Origin: Nitrosopumilus sp.
Lineage (GTDB): Archaea > Thermoproteota > Nitrososphaeria > Nitrososphaerales > Nitrosopumilaceae
Length of the DNA stretch: 64,000 nt
Direction of reading: 5' to 3'
Assembly (NCBI RefSeq): GCF_025699255.1
Contig: NZ_JAILWA010000006.1
Coordinates: forward strand, 1-64,000
Below, one piece after another: positions 17,744 through 27,298 of this stretch. Every line of letters starts with the position of its first letter. Position 1 is the first letter of the stretch. The notes beneath the pieces were generated by a model. It ran no database searches and had not been told where the DNA came from. It worked only from the letters and a program-made list of their open reading frames with translations. The position numbers were made by a program, and so were the translations under genes.

Positions 17744-18877
17744 ATGTCAAAAACCATTCATCCTCTTGACACTGTTCTCAATTTTCGTATGGGATTTTAT
17801 AGTAACCAATCATTACCTTCATTGGGTATGCTGGAATCTTCTGAAATTTCTCCATCTGAATGGCTTGCAATCAATCAATTTCTTAATGATTTGAAACAAA
17901 TCAGAGCAACATGCATCTCTGTATACTATCCGTATGGTAAAGGTACAGAAACTATTTCATTGTTACAAGAAAACAAACGAAGTGACGTTGTTGAAAAAAT
18001 TGAATCCAAAATAGAAAAAAGGATTGCATATCTCAAAGAAAATCCTACATCTGCAGGAAAATTTACAAAAACCTTGTGTATTTTTGGCTGGATACATAAT
18101 GGAAAAATTGTCATTAAAGAGATTGGAACTTCAAAAGAACTTCCATACATCTACATGCAAAGTAAAAAGCCATATCTGAAACCATTTGGGGATGTTCTAA
18201 AAATCAATCATGATGTTTTGTTGGTAACCATTGATCAAAAATCTGCAAGAATTCAAAAATTCCATGGCAGTCAAATTTTACAAGAGTCTAGAATCAAAAT
18301 TGATTTACAAGGAAGGCATAGGAAAGGTGGTCAAAGTCAAGGTCGATTTTTAAGAGCAAGGCAAACAAAAATCCATGTTTTCTTTAAGAAAGTCGCTAAT
18401 AAAGTAAGAACAATGGATGCCAATTCTGAACTAGTTTTATTGGGAGGAGCAGGTCCTGCAAAAACAGAATTTTATGATGAACTAAATTCTGATTTGGTAA
18501 ACAAATGCCGATTTGTTGAAAATTTATCTTTTTCAACTCCTATGAATGAAATTCACAAGAAAATCATTCACCATTTGTATCAACACCGAAAAAAGTATGT
18601 CTCAGAACTACTTGAAAAATATGAAAAACTAGTCAAAGATGGATTGACTGCTAAAAGAAATAATGTTATTTACAAAGCGTTGGAAATTGGGGCAGTTGAC
18701 ACCCTAATTGTATCTGCAAACTATCATACAAACTCTCAATTCAAAAATATAATGAAAATGTTAGAGCTTGCAAAAAATACCTCGTCTAAAATAGAATTTG
18801 CAGTATCTCCAAAAATAATTAAAAAATTGGAATTAAATAATTCCGTTCTTGCCATATTGAGGTATAAAATCAAATAA
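17744..18877 (+). CDS. eRF1-family peptidyl-tRNA hydrolase paralogue (VLRF1-like) with GGQ but no NIKS
   Basis: 377 residues in the domain order of aRF1/eRF1. The N-terminal domain (~50-147) keeps the fold pattern (ISVYYPYGKGTETISLL ... KTLCIFGWIHNGKIVIKEI), but the stop-codon motifs are lost: where TASNIKS and YxCxxxF should be, it reads RSDVVEKIESK and YIYMQSKKPY. The middle domain keeps the catalytic motif HRKGGQSQGRF (GGQ at 195-197). The C-terminal domain has the eRF1-like end (ALEIGAVDTLIVSAN). This fits release of nascent chains independent of stop codons, as in Vms1/VLRF1 ribosome rescue; that role is inferred. Confidence 0.8.
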   Translation: MSKTIHPLDTVLNFRMGFYSNQSLPSLGMLESSEISPSEWLAINQFLNDLKQIRATCISVYYPYGKGTETISLLQENKRSDVVEKIESKIEKRIAYLKENPTSAGKFTKTLCIFGWIHNGKIVIKEIGTSKELPYIYMQSKKPYLKPFGDVLKINHDVLLVTIDQKSARIQKFHGSQILQESRIKIDLQGRHRKGGQSQGRFLRARQTKIHVFFKKVANKVRTMDANSELVLLGGAGPAKTEFYDELNSDLVNKCRFVENLSFSTPMNEIHKKIIHHLYQHRKKYVSELLEKYEKLVKDGLTAKRNNVIYKALEIGAVDTLIVSANYHTNSQFKNIMKMLELAKNTSSKIEFAVSPKIIKKLELNNSVLAILRYKIK

Positions 18878-18899
18878 TTCTGTTTAATCTGAATTGTGA

Positions 18900-20207
18900 T
18901 TATTGTAACTTTTCAATAATTTCTGAAAATTTCCAAGGGCCGCATTCAGAATCTTCTTGCTCACTTTTGAATAGTCCTGTTTTGTTTAGATGATTTACAA
19001 TATGTGCTGAAAACGGTAATGCTCCCGTAGCCCCTGGAGAATTATAGTTCAAAATATGAAATGATGTTTCATCATCTACCAGTATGACATCTGGAACAAA
19101 TTTTCCATCCTCATTAATTATTGATGATCTAATACCTGCAGTTCCTTTTTCAGTAATTTTGTTTGCATCAATTATTGGCAAGAATCTTTTTACTCTGTCT
19201 ACCATTGCCGTTTTTGACATTGATGATTGTATTTCGTTCATTGCCAGTTCTTGAAATTGTTTATCAAAAATTGCCTTTCTAGCGCCAGACCCTAGCATTT
19301 CCAACATTTTTGGAATAAACTCTTTGATGTTTTCTGATGTATTGTATCCGTATGGGCTGAAAACTGGAACTGCGTTTGGACCTATTTCACAACTACCATC
19401 AACCCTGATAATCCAATGTGGATCTAAAAATGGATACTCTGGAAATTCAGGAACTGAATATACGCTTGATTTGGTTAAATTGTTATACTCTTTTGGAACT
19501 TTCCAATATTCTCCTCTGAAATGAACATCAGTAAATTTTTCTGCAACACCAACATTGTGTGCAATATCTACAGCTTCTCCTCCTGCTGCATTAATTAGAA
19601 ATTTTGCAAAAATTTCATGTTCGTCATTTAGTGTAATCTTCCATTTGTCATTTTCTTTTTTTATTTCTGTAACTTTGGTATCTAATAGGAAGTTTGTTCC
19701 CTTTTCTTTGCTGTCTTTCATCACTGCATTTGTAAATGTAGAATAATCAGTTGATGCATCTTTGTATACATACAATGCTGATTCACATTTAATTTCTGGT
19801 TCGATTTTTTTCAATTCTTCTTGATTCATCAGCTCGATATCTTTGTCCTCAAGTCCGTTTTGTTTTCCCCACTTGAGATATTTTTCTAAAACCTTGATTC
19901 CTTTTTGATCTACTGCAACTTCTATCACACCATCTTTTTTAAATGGCAATTTTTTCAATTCTGCATACTTTTCCCACATCTCATAACCCAGAAAAGCTGA
20001 TTTTGCAAACAGTTTTTTCTTTTCAGGATTGTAAAGATACGGTGCATGAACTTTTCCTGTATTTCTTCCACTAGTGTGAAATGCAACGCTATGGGCCTGT
20101 TCGATAACTGCAATTTTTTTTGATTTGTTAAGAGAGGATAAAAAATATGAAATCGAGGTACCTAGAATTCCTCCGCCGATTATTACAATGTCAAAATTAT
20201 GAGCCAT
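18900..20207 (-). CDS. FAD-dependent oxidoreductase, L-2-hydroxyglutarate oxidase-like
   Basis: 435 residues of the D-amino-acid-oxidase superfamily. The N-terminal FAD motif is FDIVIIGGGILGTSISYFLS, followed by FHTSGRNTGKVHAPYLYNP, close to the HxTGRNSGVIHAGIYY segment of L-2-hydroxyglutarate dehydrogenases, and a C-terminal FAD loop LNYNSPGATGALPFSAHIV. The likely reaction is oxidation of a small 2-hydroxy acid, but glycerol-3-phosphate or amino-acid oxidases of the same fold cannot be excluded. Single gene. Confidence 0.8.
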   Translation of the reverse strand: MAHNFDIVIIGGGILGTSISYFLSSLNKSKKIAVIEQAHSVAFHTSGRNTGKVHAPYLYNPEKKKLFAKSAFLGYEMWEKYAELKKLPFKKDGVIEVAVDQKGIKVLEKYLKWGKQNGLEDKDIELMNQEELKKIEPEIKCESALYVYKDASTDYSTFTNAVMKDSKEKGTNFLLDTKVTEIKKENDKWKITLNDEHEIFAKFLINAAGGEAVDIAHNVGVAEKFTDVHFRGEYWKVPKEYNNLTKSSVYSVPEFPEYPFLDPHWIIRVDGSCEIGPNAVPVFSPYGYNTSENIKEFIPKMLEMLGSGARKAIFDKQFQELAMNEIQSSMSKTAMVDRVKRFLPIIDANKITEKGTAGIRSSIINEDGKFVPDVILVDDETSFHILNYNSPGATGALPFSAHIVNHLNKTGLFKSEQEDSECGPWKFSEIIEKLQ

Positions 20208-20294
20208 TTGCTTTCACTCTTAATTTGTTTTAGTTGATAATAAATTGAGTCTGTAGCAATCAAGATTAATATCCAATAAAAATAACTTCAAGTC

Positions 20295-20576
20295 ATGTTA
20301 CCTGACAAGTGTTCAGTAAAGGAAGAAGGCAAAGAATGTGTTAATCCTCCTGAATTTATTGTATCTATCATTTCAGGAAAAGATGAGTATATGGTTGGTT
20401 TAACTTGTCAAAAACATAAGCAAATAGTTTCTGGTAAAATAGGAATTTTGCAAAATGAGGGTAAAATGCATGATGGAAAAGTTAGTTTTTCGCCCGTAAA
20501 AGCAGTTGGAACTGATTGTGTTCATGGTGATTCTGATGATTTTGTTCAGATTGACATGAATCGCTCAAAAAATTGA
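20295..20576 (+). CDS. Small cysteine-containing hypothetical protein
   Basis: 93 residues. Cysteines fall as CSVKEEGKEC near the N-terminus and LTCQKHK in the middle, a C-x7-C ... C-x2-H spacing that would suit one structural zinc site, plus DCVHGD near the end. No membrane segment. I do not recognise the family. It is divergent from the flavoprotein gene and close to the next plus-strand gene. Confidence 0.6.
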   Translation: MLPDKCSVKEEGKECVNPPEFIVSIISGKDEYMVGLTCQKHKQIVSGKIGILQNEGKMHDGKVSFSPVKAVGTDCVHGDSDDFVQIDMNRSKN

Positions 20577-20599
20577 AATAATTTCTTTTTTAATACTCA

Positions 20600-20977
20600 T
20601 TGTTGCTTTTAGAACTGTTATCTGATTTAGTTAAAATTGATGATGTCTTATTGATCATAAAAAACAGCGGTACTGTCAGTGAGATTAAAAGTAATTCTCT
20701 TAGCATTCGCCAAAAAGAAAAATGGATTACCATTGGTGATAATGATGGTCCTGCACACATGCACATAAACTCTGAACTGATAAAGTCTGCAGAATTTATT
20801 CAAGAAGAAAAACCTGACCGAGTCAGTTACAGTGTTCGATTCTTTGATGAGAATGGAGATCGTATACTGGCAGCATTTTTTACAAAAATGTATGATGACT
20901 CAAAACATCTAATTCCTGAGAGAAAACAACTCTATGACAAATTGCTTGCAAAGTTTTCCTCTAAAATTCAATTTTAA
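20600..20977 (+). CDS. Conserved-looking hypothetical protein
   Basis: 125 residues, soluble, alpha/beta. The most structured-looking part is WITIGDNDGPAHMHINSELIKSAEFI followed by SYSVRFFDENGDRILAAFFTKMYDD. This vaguely recalls the heme-utilisation (ChuX/HutX-HemS) fold, but I would not assign it. The TTG start has a second in-frame TTG directly after it. A hairpin follows the stop by 6 nt. Confidence 0.6.
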   Translation: MLLLELLSDLVKIDDVLLIIKNSGTVSEIKSNSLSIRQKEKWITIGDNDGPAHMHINSELIKSAEFIQEEKPDRVSYSVRFFDENGDRILAAFFTKMYDDSKHLIPERKQLYDKLLAKFSSKIQF

Positions 20978-20983
20978 AAAAAA

Positions 20984-21004
20984 CCTTGTCTGAAAAAGAC
21001 AAGG
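20984..21004 (-). terminator. Hairpin with T-run, terminator for the minus-strand micro-gene
   Basis: CCTTGTCT and AGACAAGG form a perfect 8-bp stem with a 5-nt loop. Read on the minus strand it is followed by eight T, the layout of an intrinsic terminator; on the plus strand it is followed by AGAAAAAA, so the minus direction fits better. It lies 10 nt past the stop of the micro-ORF at 21015-21104. Confidence 0.6.
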
Positions 21005-21014
21005 AGAAAAAATA

Positions 21015-21104
21015 TTACTCTTCTAATTCTTTCTTCTTCTTCTCTTTTTCAGATTGTAGTTTAGCTAATTCTAATTCTTCATTGGTATGTTTGAATTTTT
21101 TCAA
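21015..21104 (-). CDS. Possible 29-residue charged micro-protein
   Basis: TTG-initiated frame encoding a lysine/glutamate-rich peptide (KKFKHTNEELELAKLQ ... KKKKELEE), which would be one charged helix. A box A (TTTATATC on the minus strand) lies about 27 nt upstream of the TTG and a hairpin terminator follows, so it has the outline of a complete leaderless gene. Low-complexity sequence makes the coding call uncertain; the alternative is a small non-coding RNA. Confidence 0.35.
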   Translation of the reverse strand: MKKFKHTNEELELAKLQSEKEKKKKELEE

Positions 21105-21173
21105 TCTGATTTTAGATTACGATTTAGATATAAAAACTGCACATTTTTCTCAATCATAACTCATGCGTAAAAA

Positions 21174-22145
21174 TCAATATCCTACAGAATAGATTGGCTT
21201 TTTCCCATTCATTCCTAAAATCAAGTTTTTGACAGTAATTTCTGCCATCTTCTTTCTAGTTTCTTTAGTTGAACTCCCTATATGAGGTGCAAGAACAATG
21301 TTTTCTAATTTACATAGAGGATTGTTCTTTTTGATAGGCTCCATTTCAAAAACATCTAGGCCTGCACCTGAAATAGTTTTTTTCTTTAATGCTGATTCTA
21401 GATCTCGCTGATTGACTACTTTGCCCCTTGAAGTGTTAATCAAAAATGCTGTTTTTTTCATTTTTCTAAATATTTTCAAATTAAATAAATGATCTGTTTC
21501 CTTTGTGTGGGGCACATGTACTGAAAGAAAATCGCTATCTGAAATTAATTTTTCAAATGAGACATATTTTGCACCAAGTGCTTTTTCTTTAGATTTTGAA
21601 ACATGTTTTCTGTTATGATAAATAATTTTCATATCAAATGCCTTTGCTCTTTTTGCAAGAGTGCTTCCAATTCTCCCTAAACCGAAAATTCCCAGTGTTT
21701 TTCCTTGAAGATCTGTGCCAACATAATCGTATGCTCCATAGATTTCATTCCACTTTCCATTACGAATGATTCTATCTCCTTCAGAAACCCTTCTTGCAAT
21801 ATCTAACATTAATGAGAATGCTAAATCTGCTGTTGCGTCAGTTAGAACTTCTGGGGTATATCCTACTCGTATTTTCTTTTCTTTTGCATACTCTGTATCT
21901 ATATGATCAAAACCTACACTGTAAGTGCTAATCACTTTGAGGTTTCTTGCATGTTTGATCATCTCTTTGTCTATCTTATCATATGGAAAACAAATGAGAC
22001 CCTCAATCTCTTTGATTCTAGATCGCAATTTAGTTTGCGGGATTGGTATCTTTCCAGAATGGATTTCGATTTGATATTTTTTTCTTAGTTCTTTGAGTGC
22101 AAAGTCATGCAAAGTACGTGTAAGCAAGACTTTTTTTTTCATCAT
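21174..22145 (-). CDS. D-isomer-specific 2-hydroxyacid dehydrogenase (glyoxylate/hydroxypyruvate reductase-like)
   Basis: 323 residues. NAD(P)-binding motif GIFGLGRIGSTLAKRAKAF near residue 150, catalytic Arg in NTSRGKVV, Glu in GLDVFEMEP and His in APHIGSS. These are the standard residues of the glyoxylate reductase/phosphoglycerate dehydrogenase family; the length without an ACT domain favours a glyoxylate/hydroxypyruvate reductase over SerA. Two adjacent ATG codons open the frame. It lies two bases from the plus-strand frame that leads to the zinc-ribbon gene. Confidence 0.88.
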   Translation of the reverse strand: MMKKKVLLTRTLHDFALKELRKKYQIEIHSGKIPIPQTKLRSRIKEIEGLICFPYDKIDKEMIKHARNLKVISTYSVGFDHIDTEYAKEKKIRVGYTPEVLTDATADLAFSLMLDIARRVSEGDRIIRNGKWNEIYGAYDYVGTDLQGKTLGIFGLGRIGSTLAKRAKAFDMKIIYHNRKHVSKSKEKALGAKYVSFEKLISDSDFLSVHVPHTKETDHLFNLKIFRKMKKTAFLINTSRGKVVNQRDLESALKKKTISGAGLDVFEMEPIKKNNPLCKLENIVLAPHIGSSTKETRKKMAEITVKNLILGMNGKKPIYSVGY

Positions 22146-22167
22146 TCATGATATTCATCTCAAACCA

Positions 22168-22175
22168 TTTATACG
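22168..22175 (+). promoter_or_regulatory. Box A for the zinc-ribbon micro-protein
   Basis: TTTATACG lies 20-28 nt before the ATG at 22196 and decides that start over the upstream in-frame ATG at 22148. Confidence 0.5.
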
Positions 22176-22195
22176 ATTTCTTTGTACTTTCCTTG

Positions 22196-22342
22196 ATGTC
22201 TTCTAAGGTTGAAGAAGAGGAAGAATTTGCTATTTGTGTTGAATGTGGTAATTCTATTGAAAAATGTGTATGTGTATGTCCCTATTGCGGTGAACGAGAT
22301 AAATGTGAATGTGCATTGTTTGATGCAGCTACTGGGGGTTAG
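22196..22342 (+). CDS. 48-residue cysteine-rich zinc-ribbon-like protein
   Basis: An acidic N-terminus (EEEEE) followed by CVECGNSIEKCVCVCPYCGERDKCEC: eight cysteines in 30 residues, with CxxC pairs suited to one or two zinc sites. No catalytic domain. I start at 22196 because a box A sits ~25 nt before it; the longer frame from 22148 would add a hydrophobic leader that is probably untranslated. It precedes korA by 49 nt, so co-expression is possible. Confidence 0.65.
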   Translation: MSSKVEEEEEFAICVECGNSIEKCVCVCPYCGERDKCECALFDAATGG

Positions 22343-22391
22343 AAGTAATGAACCCTCATACTATTAAAATTCAGAAAAAGAGTGAAAATCA

Positions 22392-24302
22392 GTGAATAAT
22401 CTAGATTTTACTTGGTTAATTGGAGGCCCTCAAGGAAGTGGTGTTGAATCTGGAGCTAATATCTTCTCAAAAGTTTGTGCTGAAATGGGATATCAGGTAT
22501 TTGGCAAACGGGAATTTTACTCAAACATCAAAGGTGAACATAGTTATTTTACAGTAAGAATATCTGACAAGAAAATCAACTCAAATGTTAATGATGTAAA
22601 TCTCATGGCCTCTTTTGATGCTGAAACAATTTTTCGTCATTATGATGAATTAGTATCTGGTGGAGGAATAATTTATGACTCTGATTTAGAAGAAACAAAA
22701 ACTGATGCTGTACACACTCTTGACGCACCATTCAAAGAAAGATTACACAAAGAGCTAGAATTAAAAAATAAACCATTTACTGTTGCAGGCGTTTTGGAAA
22801 TTGCAAAAGAAAACGGGGTGCAATTATTCCCAGTGTCTTTCAAGTCTATACTTGAAACACTTTCTGAAGAAACTGAAAATCCTCGTTTGAAAGGATTGGT
22901 AAGAATGTATAATGTAATTGGTGTGTCATTGTCATTGGGATTGGTAAAGATGCCTCCTGATTCATTACAAAAAACAATTGAATCTATTTTTTCAAAAAAA
23001 CCTGAAATAGCAAAAATAAATCAACAGACTGCAAACTATTCATATAATTTTGCTACTGCAAAATTTGAAAATTTTAAACATACTTTGCCTGGAACAGAAA
23101 AAGAACCCAATACCATCTTGGTTCAAGGTTTTCAAGGTACTGCTCTAGGAAAAATGGCGTGTGGTTGCAGATTCCAACCTTACTATCCAATTACTCCTGC
23201 ATCTGATGAATCTGTTTTCCTGGAGTCAAATGAAATTCTTGAAATAATTGATGACAGGCCTGGCTCTATTGCTGTTGTTCAAACAGAAGATGAAATTTGT
23301 GCAATGGGGATGACTATTGGTGGCGCATTAACTGGAACGCGTTCTGCAACATGTACGTCTGGTCCTGGATTCGCTTTAATGACTGAGATGTTGGGTTGGG
23401 CCGGCATGAATGAAGTTCCTGTAGTGATAACAAACTATCAGAGAAGTGGGCCCTCTACAGGATTGCCTACACGACATGGTCAAGATGATTTATTGTTCTC
23501 TGTATATGCAGGACATGGAGATTTTCCCAAAATCGTTTATGCATCTGGAGACATTGAAGAAAGTTTCTATGATACTGGAAACTGCTTTAATTATGCAGAA
23601 ATTTTTCAAGTTCCTCTAATTCATCTGATGGACAAGTTTCATGCCAGTTCTGTAATAACCTGTAAAAGATTTGATCCTCAAAAAATGTCTATCAATAGAG
23701 GTAAACTATTAGAAAAAGTAGATGATGATTACAGACGATTTGAATTTACAGAAGATGGAATCTCCCCTCGCTCTAGATTGGGAATTGACAATGGTATATT
23801 TTGGAATACTGGGGATGAATCAGATGAATCTGGTCATATTACAGAAGATCCAGTATTGCGTGTAAAAATGATGGATAAGAGAATGTCTAGGCTAGACTTT
23901 ATTTTAAAAGAAATTCCTGAAAGTGAACAAGCAAAATCATTTGGTGTCAAAGAGCATACAATAATTTCATGGGGTTCTGCAAAAGGTCCTATTTTAGATG
24001 CCATAGAAATGCTGGAAAATGAGGGGATTTCGATTGGTTTTGTTCAATTAAAGCTGTTACACCCATTTCCAGCTGATTACATCAAAAACATGCTAAAAGA
24101 TGCCAAAACGATTATTGATGTTGAAGCAAATCATTCGGGACAATTAGGAAAACTATTCAAACAAAATACTGGTAGAGATGTTGATTACTTTATCTTAAAA
24201 TACTCTGGAAGAGCAATGACAAGTACAGAAGTTTATGATTCTCTTAAAAAAATTATTCAAAACAAAGCAAACAAACGTGAGGTTCTAATGCATGGCGCTT
24301 AA
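22392..24302 (+). CDS. korA: 2-oxoacid:ferredoxin oxidoreductase, fused gamma-alpha subunit
   Basis: 636 residues. The N-terminal ~190 residues are the gamma domain ([31 protein letters not shown]); the alpha domain from ~235 carries [11 protein letters not shown] and [10 protein letters not shown]-type sequence. This is the two-subunit archaeal type, oxidising 2-oxoglutarate and/or pyruvate with CoA and ferredoxin. The 2-oxoacid is not determined by what I can see. GTG start; the beta-subunit gene overlaps its 3' end by 11 nt. In Thaumarchaeota such enzymes feed the TCA segment linked to the hydroxypropionate/hydroxybutyrate cycle. Confidence 0.92.
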   Translation: MNNLDFTWLIGGPQGSGVESGANIFSKVCAEMGYQVFGKREFYSNIKGEHSYFTVRISDKKINSNVNDVNLMASFDAETIFRHYDELVSGGGIIYDSDLEETKTDAVHTLDAPFKERLHKELELKNKPFTVAGVLEIAKENGVQLFPVSFKSILETLSEETENPRLKGLVRMYNVIGVSLSLGLVKMPPDSLQKTIESIFSKKPEIAKINQQTANYSYNFATAKFENFKHTLPGTEKEPNTILVQGFQGTALGKMACGCRFQPYYPITPASDESVFLESNEILEIIDDRPGSIAVVQTEDEICAMGMTIGGALTGTRSATCTSGPGFALMTEMLGWAGMNEVPVVITNYQRSGPSTGLPTRHGQDDLLFSVYAGHGDFPKIVYASGDIEESFYDTGNCFNYAEIFQVPLIHLMDKFHASSVITCKRFDPQKMSINRGKLLEKVDDDYRRFEFTEDGISPRSRLGIDNGIFWNTGDESDESGHITEDPVLRVKMMDKRMSRLDFILKEIPESEQAKSFGVKEHTIISWGSAKGPILDAIEMLENEGISIGFVQLKLLHPFPADYIKNMLKDAKTIIDVEANHSGQLGKLFKQNTGRDVDYFILKYSGRAMTSTEVYDSLKKIIQNKANKREVLMHGA

Positions 24303-25254
24303 ACTTGCTGACTACAAAACAGATGTGCACAATGATTGGTGTCCTGGATGTGGAGATTTTGGTATAGTAAATGCAATTCAAATGGCATTAGCTGAAATGG
24401 GAATTGAGCGTGATAAGGCTGCAATGTTTTCAGGAATTGGTTGTTCTGGTAAAACATCTCATTACATCAATACGTATGGTGTTCATACATTACACGGAAG
24501 AGTTTTGACTTTTGCACAAGGTGCAAAAATTGCAAATCCTGAGATGACTGTTGTTGCAGTAGGTGGTGACGGTGATGGATTAGGAATTGGTGCCGGTCAT
24601 TTTGTTGCAGCAGGAAGAAGAAATGTCGATATGACATACATTATTTTTGATAATGGCGTATATGGTTTAACGAAAGGTCAGGCATCTCCTACCTTGAAAC
24701 TAGGCGAGAAGACAAAATCATTGCCAACTCCAAATACTAATTCAAATGTGAATCCAATTGGATTAGCAGTTGCATCTGGATTTACATTTGTAGCTCGTGG
24801 ATATTCATATGATATCAAACATCTCAAAAATTTGATAATTCAAGCTGTTAATCATAAGGGTCTTTCTTTTCTTGATGTTTTACAACCTTGTCCAACTTAC
24901 AATGATCTTAACACAAGGGATTGGTATGCAGGAGTAGATTTAGTTGACGAAGCTCAAAAAAGGCATTCTAGAATATACAAACTAGAAGAGCAAGGATTTG
25001 AACCAACAGTACATTATGACTCTGAAGCTGAAGTAAACGAAAAACTATCTCAGGCTTTGATTAAATCCCTAGAGTGGGGAAACAAGATCCCAATTGGAAT
25101 CTTTTACAAAAATGAATTAATTTCCCCTTACACTCAAAGAATTAAAGACAAGATTCCAAACTATTTGGAAAACTCTCCTGCAAAACAAAATATCTCTAAA
25201 GATGGTCATCCTAATACTGATATTTCACAGATATTAGATTCTCTTGAAGTATAG
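24292..25254 (+). CDS. korB: 2-oxoacid:ferredoxin oxidoreductase, beta subunit
   Basis: 320 residues. The thiamine-diphosphate domain is marked by [14 protein letters not shown] and [16 protein letters not shown]. The [4Fe-4S] ligands include WCPGCGDFG at residues ~16-19, GCSGKT near 55 and the cysteine of QPCPTYN near 200. Works with KorA; electrons go to ferredoxin. Its start lies inside the end of korA, implying coupled translation. Confidence 0.93.
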   Translation: MALKLADYKTDVHNDWCPGCGDFGIVNAIQMALAEMGIERDKAAMFSGIGCSGKTSHYINTYGVHTLHGRVLTFAQGAKIANPEMTVVAVGGDGDGLGIGAGHFVAAGRRNVDMTYIIFDNGVYGLTKGQASPTLKLGEKTKSLPTPNTNSNVNPIGLAVASGFTFVARGYSYDIKHLKNLIIQAVNHKGLSFLDVLQPCPTYNDLNTRDWYAGVDLVDEAQKRHSRIYKLEEQGFEPTVHYDSEAEVNEKLSQALIKSLEWGNKIPIGIFYKNELISPYTQRIKDKIPNYLENSPAKQNISKDGHPNTDISQILDSLEV

Positions 25255-25304
25255 TTTTTCTACTTAACCTAAGAAGTTATAGGCAAGTTTCGTAGAATAT
25301 TATT

Positions 25305-25745
25305 TTGCATTTGAACATTAATGAGGCAAATAAAATATTTAGAAAATCTATTATCAAAGGTTTCTTTGAACCAGAACTTCTAAATCTAGATTTTAAAAAA
25401 TCTCCCGTAAAACATCCTTCCATCACTGATGACGGTCTTATGCAATCTGATTTACTACATGTATTTTTTGATGTTGAAACTGGTTCTGATTATCCTGATG
25501 GCGATGAATGGTTTATTGTAGAATTACTGTTTCCTCATGATGTTAAACTTCCTGATTCTTTGAAAGGAACTGATTATTTTACAACCTTGTCTATTGAGGA
25601 TGGAAAGACTTACTGGCATCATCGTGAATTGATTCGTTACAAGTATGGAAAATCTAAAAAATTACTTGATGCCTTGGACTTTTTAGAATCAAAATACAAA
25701 GAACTTCACGAATTACTTGAACCATTACAAAAAGATCTCAAGTAA
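25305..25745 (+). CDS. Hypothetical protein
   Basis: 146 residues, soluble and acidic, alpha/beta composition (LHVFFDVETGSDYPDGDEWFIVELL ... TTLSIEDGKTYWHHRELIRYKYG). No motif that I recognise. The start is TTG at 25305 or the second TTG at 25311. Its 3' end overlaps the convergent gene by 8 nt. Confidence 0.6.
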   Translation: MHLNINEANKIFRKSIIKGFFEPELLNLDFKKSPVKHPSITDDGLMQSDLLHVFFDVETGSDYPDGDEWFIVELLFPHDVKLPDSLKGTDYFTTLSIEDGKTYWHHRELIRYKYGKSKKLLDALDFLESKYKELHELLEPLQKDLK

Positions 25746-26271
25746 TTTCATTCCAAGAATCTCCTCTGAACGTATATTTTTTATTTTCAGATAGAGCTGT
25801 ATCTAAACGCCATCTGATTGATTGAGAATCAAATTTATACATAATTACTGAAATGTCTGATGGAATTTTTTCTGGATTTAGATGATATGGTAATAATTCT
25901 AAAACAAAATCAATTTTTTCTAGTGCATTATCAAACCATTGTTTATCTTCAATGTCGATGGTGAAAATAATTTTTGGGTTTCCTGAAAAATTAATGATAA
26001 TTTTTAATGCATTTCCACTACCTCGTCTTCGTTTCATCTCTTTGAAAACAGCTTTGACTTTTTCCCATCGTTTAAAATCAAACCACTGGAAAAACTCTTC
26101 ATTGAATTGAAGTGGAATGTCAATATCCAAGAAACTAACAAAATTTTCATCATCTGCCTCTATTTCATCTTGGATTATCGTAAAATGTGAATTCAAAAAC
26201 CCATAGAGAACTTCAATCTCCCAAGGTGAAATTCCATAGTAGCGTAATGTTGTTTTCACATTCTCTGTCAA
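25738..26271 (-). CDS. Hypothetical protein
   Basis: 177 residues, soluble, rich in aromatic residues (QFNEEFFQWFDFKRWEKVK), with an isolated basic patch (KEMKRRRGSGN). No signal peptide or membrane segment. Not recognised. Convergent with the preceding plus-strand gene. Confidence 0.6.
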   Translation of the reverse strand: MTENVKTTLRYYGISPWEIEVLYGFLNSHFTIIQDEIEADDENFVSFLDIDIPLQFNEEFFQWFDFKRWEKVKAVFKEMKRRRGSGNALKIIINFSGNPKIIFTIDIEDKQWFDNALEKIDFVLELLPYHLNPEKIPSDISVIMYKFDSQSIRWRLDTALSENKKYTFRGDSWNEIT

Positions 26272-26366
26272 TGATATAAAATCTCGAAAATTGTAATTAA
26301 AGCTTCAAAACTGGTGCAAATCCACCTTAAAATTAAAATTATATGGAATGATACTCAATTTTAGAT

Positions 26367-26693
26367 ATGAAGAAAGAATATGTAGTAAAAAGCATTGATT
26401 CTGCACCTGATGGAGCACCATATGTCGTAGTTTCATTATCTTCTCTTAAAGATCTAAAAGAAGGAAATACTGCTCAACAACCTCCCTTTGGAACTCCCAA
26501 AGTAATGGGATTTTCAAACATGAATGATATGATGAAGGATCTAAACAAGATGATGTCTGGATTAGGTGGAGCCGGAATGCAATCTGGAATTACTCAACTA
26601 AAACTTGAGATGCATGAATACAAAGAGATGAATCTTTCAGTTGGAGACAAGGTCTTTTTAGAACTAAGTAAAGCCGAATCTTTAGGCGTCTAG
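26367..26693 (+). CDS. Hypothetical protein with a methionine/glycine-rich middle
   Basis: 108 residues. Beta-strand-rich ends (EYVVKSIDSAPDGAPYVVVSL and VGDKVFLELSKAES) flank a flexible methionine/asparagine/glycine-rich stretch (MNDMMKDLNKMMSGLGGAGMQ). The layout resembles a small beta barrel with a long loop. Not recognised; its stop is 2 nt from the convergent gene. Confidence 0.6.
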   Translation: MKKEYVVKSIDSAPDGAPYVVVSLSSLKDLKEGNTAQQPPFGTPKVMGFSNMNDMMKDLNKMMSGLGGAGMQSGITQLKLEMHEYKEMNLSVGDKVFLELSKAESLGV

Positions 26694-26695
26694 TT

Positions 26696-27265
26696 TTACC
26701 AGATTGTATTGAAATATTTCCAACCATAGAATGCAGCAATTGTTCCAATGACAAATAGCATTGGTTTCCATGCAAATACTGGGATGCTTGGTGTTGCAAG
26801 CTTTACTTTGTAATTATCAACTATTGCATTGACATTTTTCTTAATTTTATCATGCCAAATATTGTAATCTACTTGATATTTTTTTAAAATTTCTTCTACT
26901 TCATAAATTACTGGTGTTCTTTGTGAAAACAAATGTTGAAGATAATCTCTTGAAACCTCTACTTCTGCATGAATGCCGATTAAACCTTTTTTCAAATCAA
27001 CCATTCTCACATGCATTTCCCATGGTTTTTTTAATTTGAGATTTAGTCCATTTCCAATTTGATCAGGTTGTTTGTGTTCAAATTTTACTTTGGTAAATCC
27101 TTCATCTTTGAAAATTTTCATTAGCTCATCAAAGCTTTTCTTAACTACAATGTGGAGCTGTTCTACTCCTTCTTTACTATCTACATCAATTCTGTGTTTG
27201 ATTCCGTCAAAAAATGACACTGTTTTGGGATATGTAGTCAGATATTCCATTATTTTTTCCATCAA
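26696..27265 (-). CDS. Tail-anchored hypothetical protein
   Basis: 189 residues: a cytoplasmic alpha/beta region of ~165 residues and one hydrophobic C-terminal segment (FAWKPMLFVIGTIAAFYGWKYF) followed by five residues, i.e. a tail-anchor topology. No catalytic motif seen. It is 33 nt downstream of cofE on the same strand, so it may share its transcript. Confidence 0.6.
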   Translation of the reverse strand: MMEKIMEYLTTYPKTVSFFDGIKHRIDVDSKEGVEQLHIVVKKSFDELMKIFKDEGFTKVKFEHKQPDQIGNGLNLKLKKPWEMHVRMVDLKKGLIGIHAEVEVSRDYLQHLFSQRTPVIYEVEEILKKYQVDYNIWHDKIKKNVNAIVDNYKVKLATPSIPVFAWKPMLFVIGTIAAFYGWKYFNTIW

Positions 27266-27298
27266 ATGCCTCTATTTAAAGCAGAACCAAAATTTAGG

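Noticed and set aside
21118-21174. Alternative ATG frame (MIEKNVQFLY...) upstream of the minus-strand micro-gene
   Set aside because: It overlaps the box A of the better-placed TTG frame and ends without a terminator of its own.
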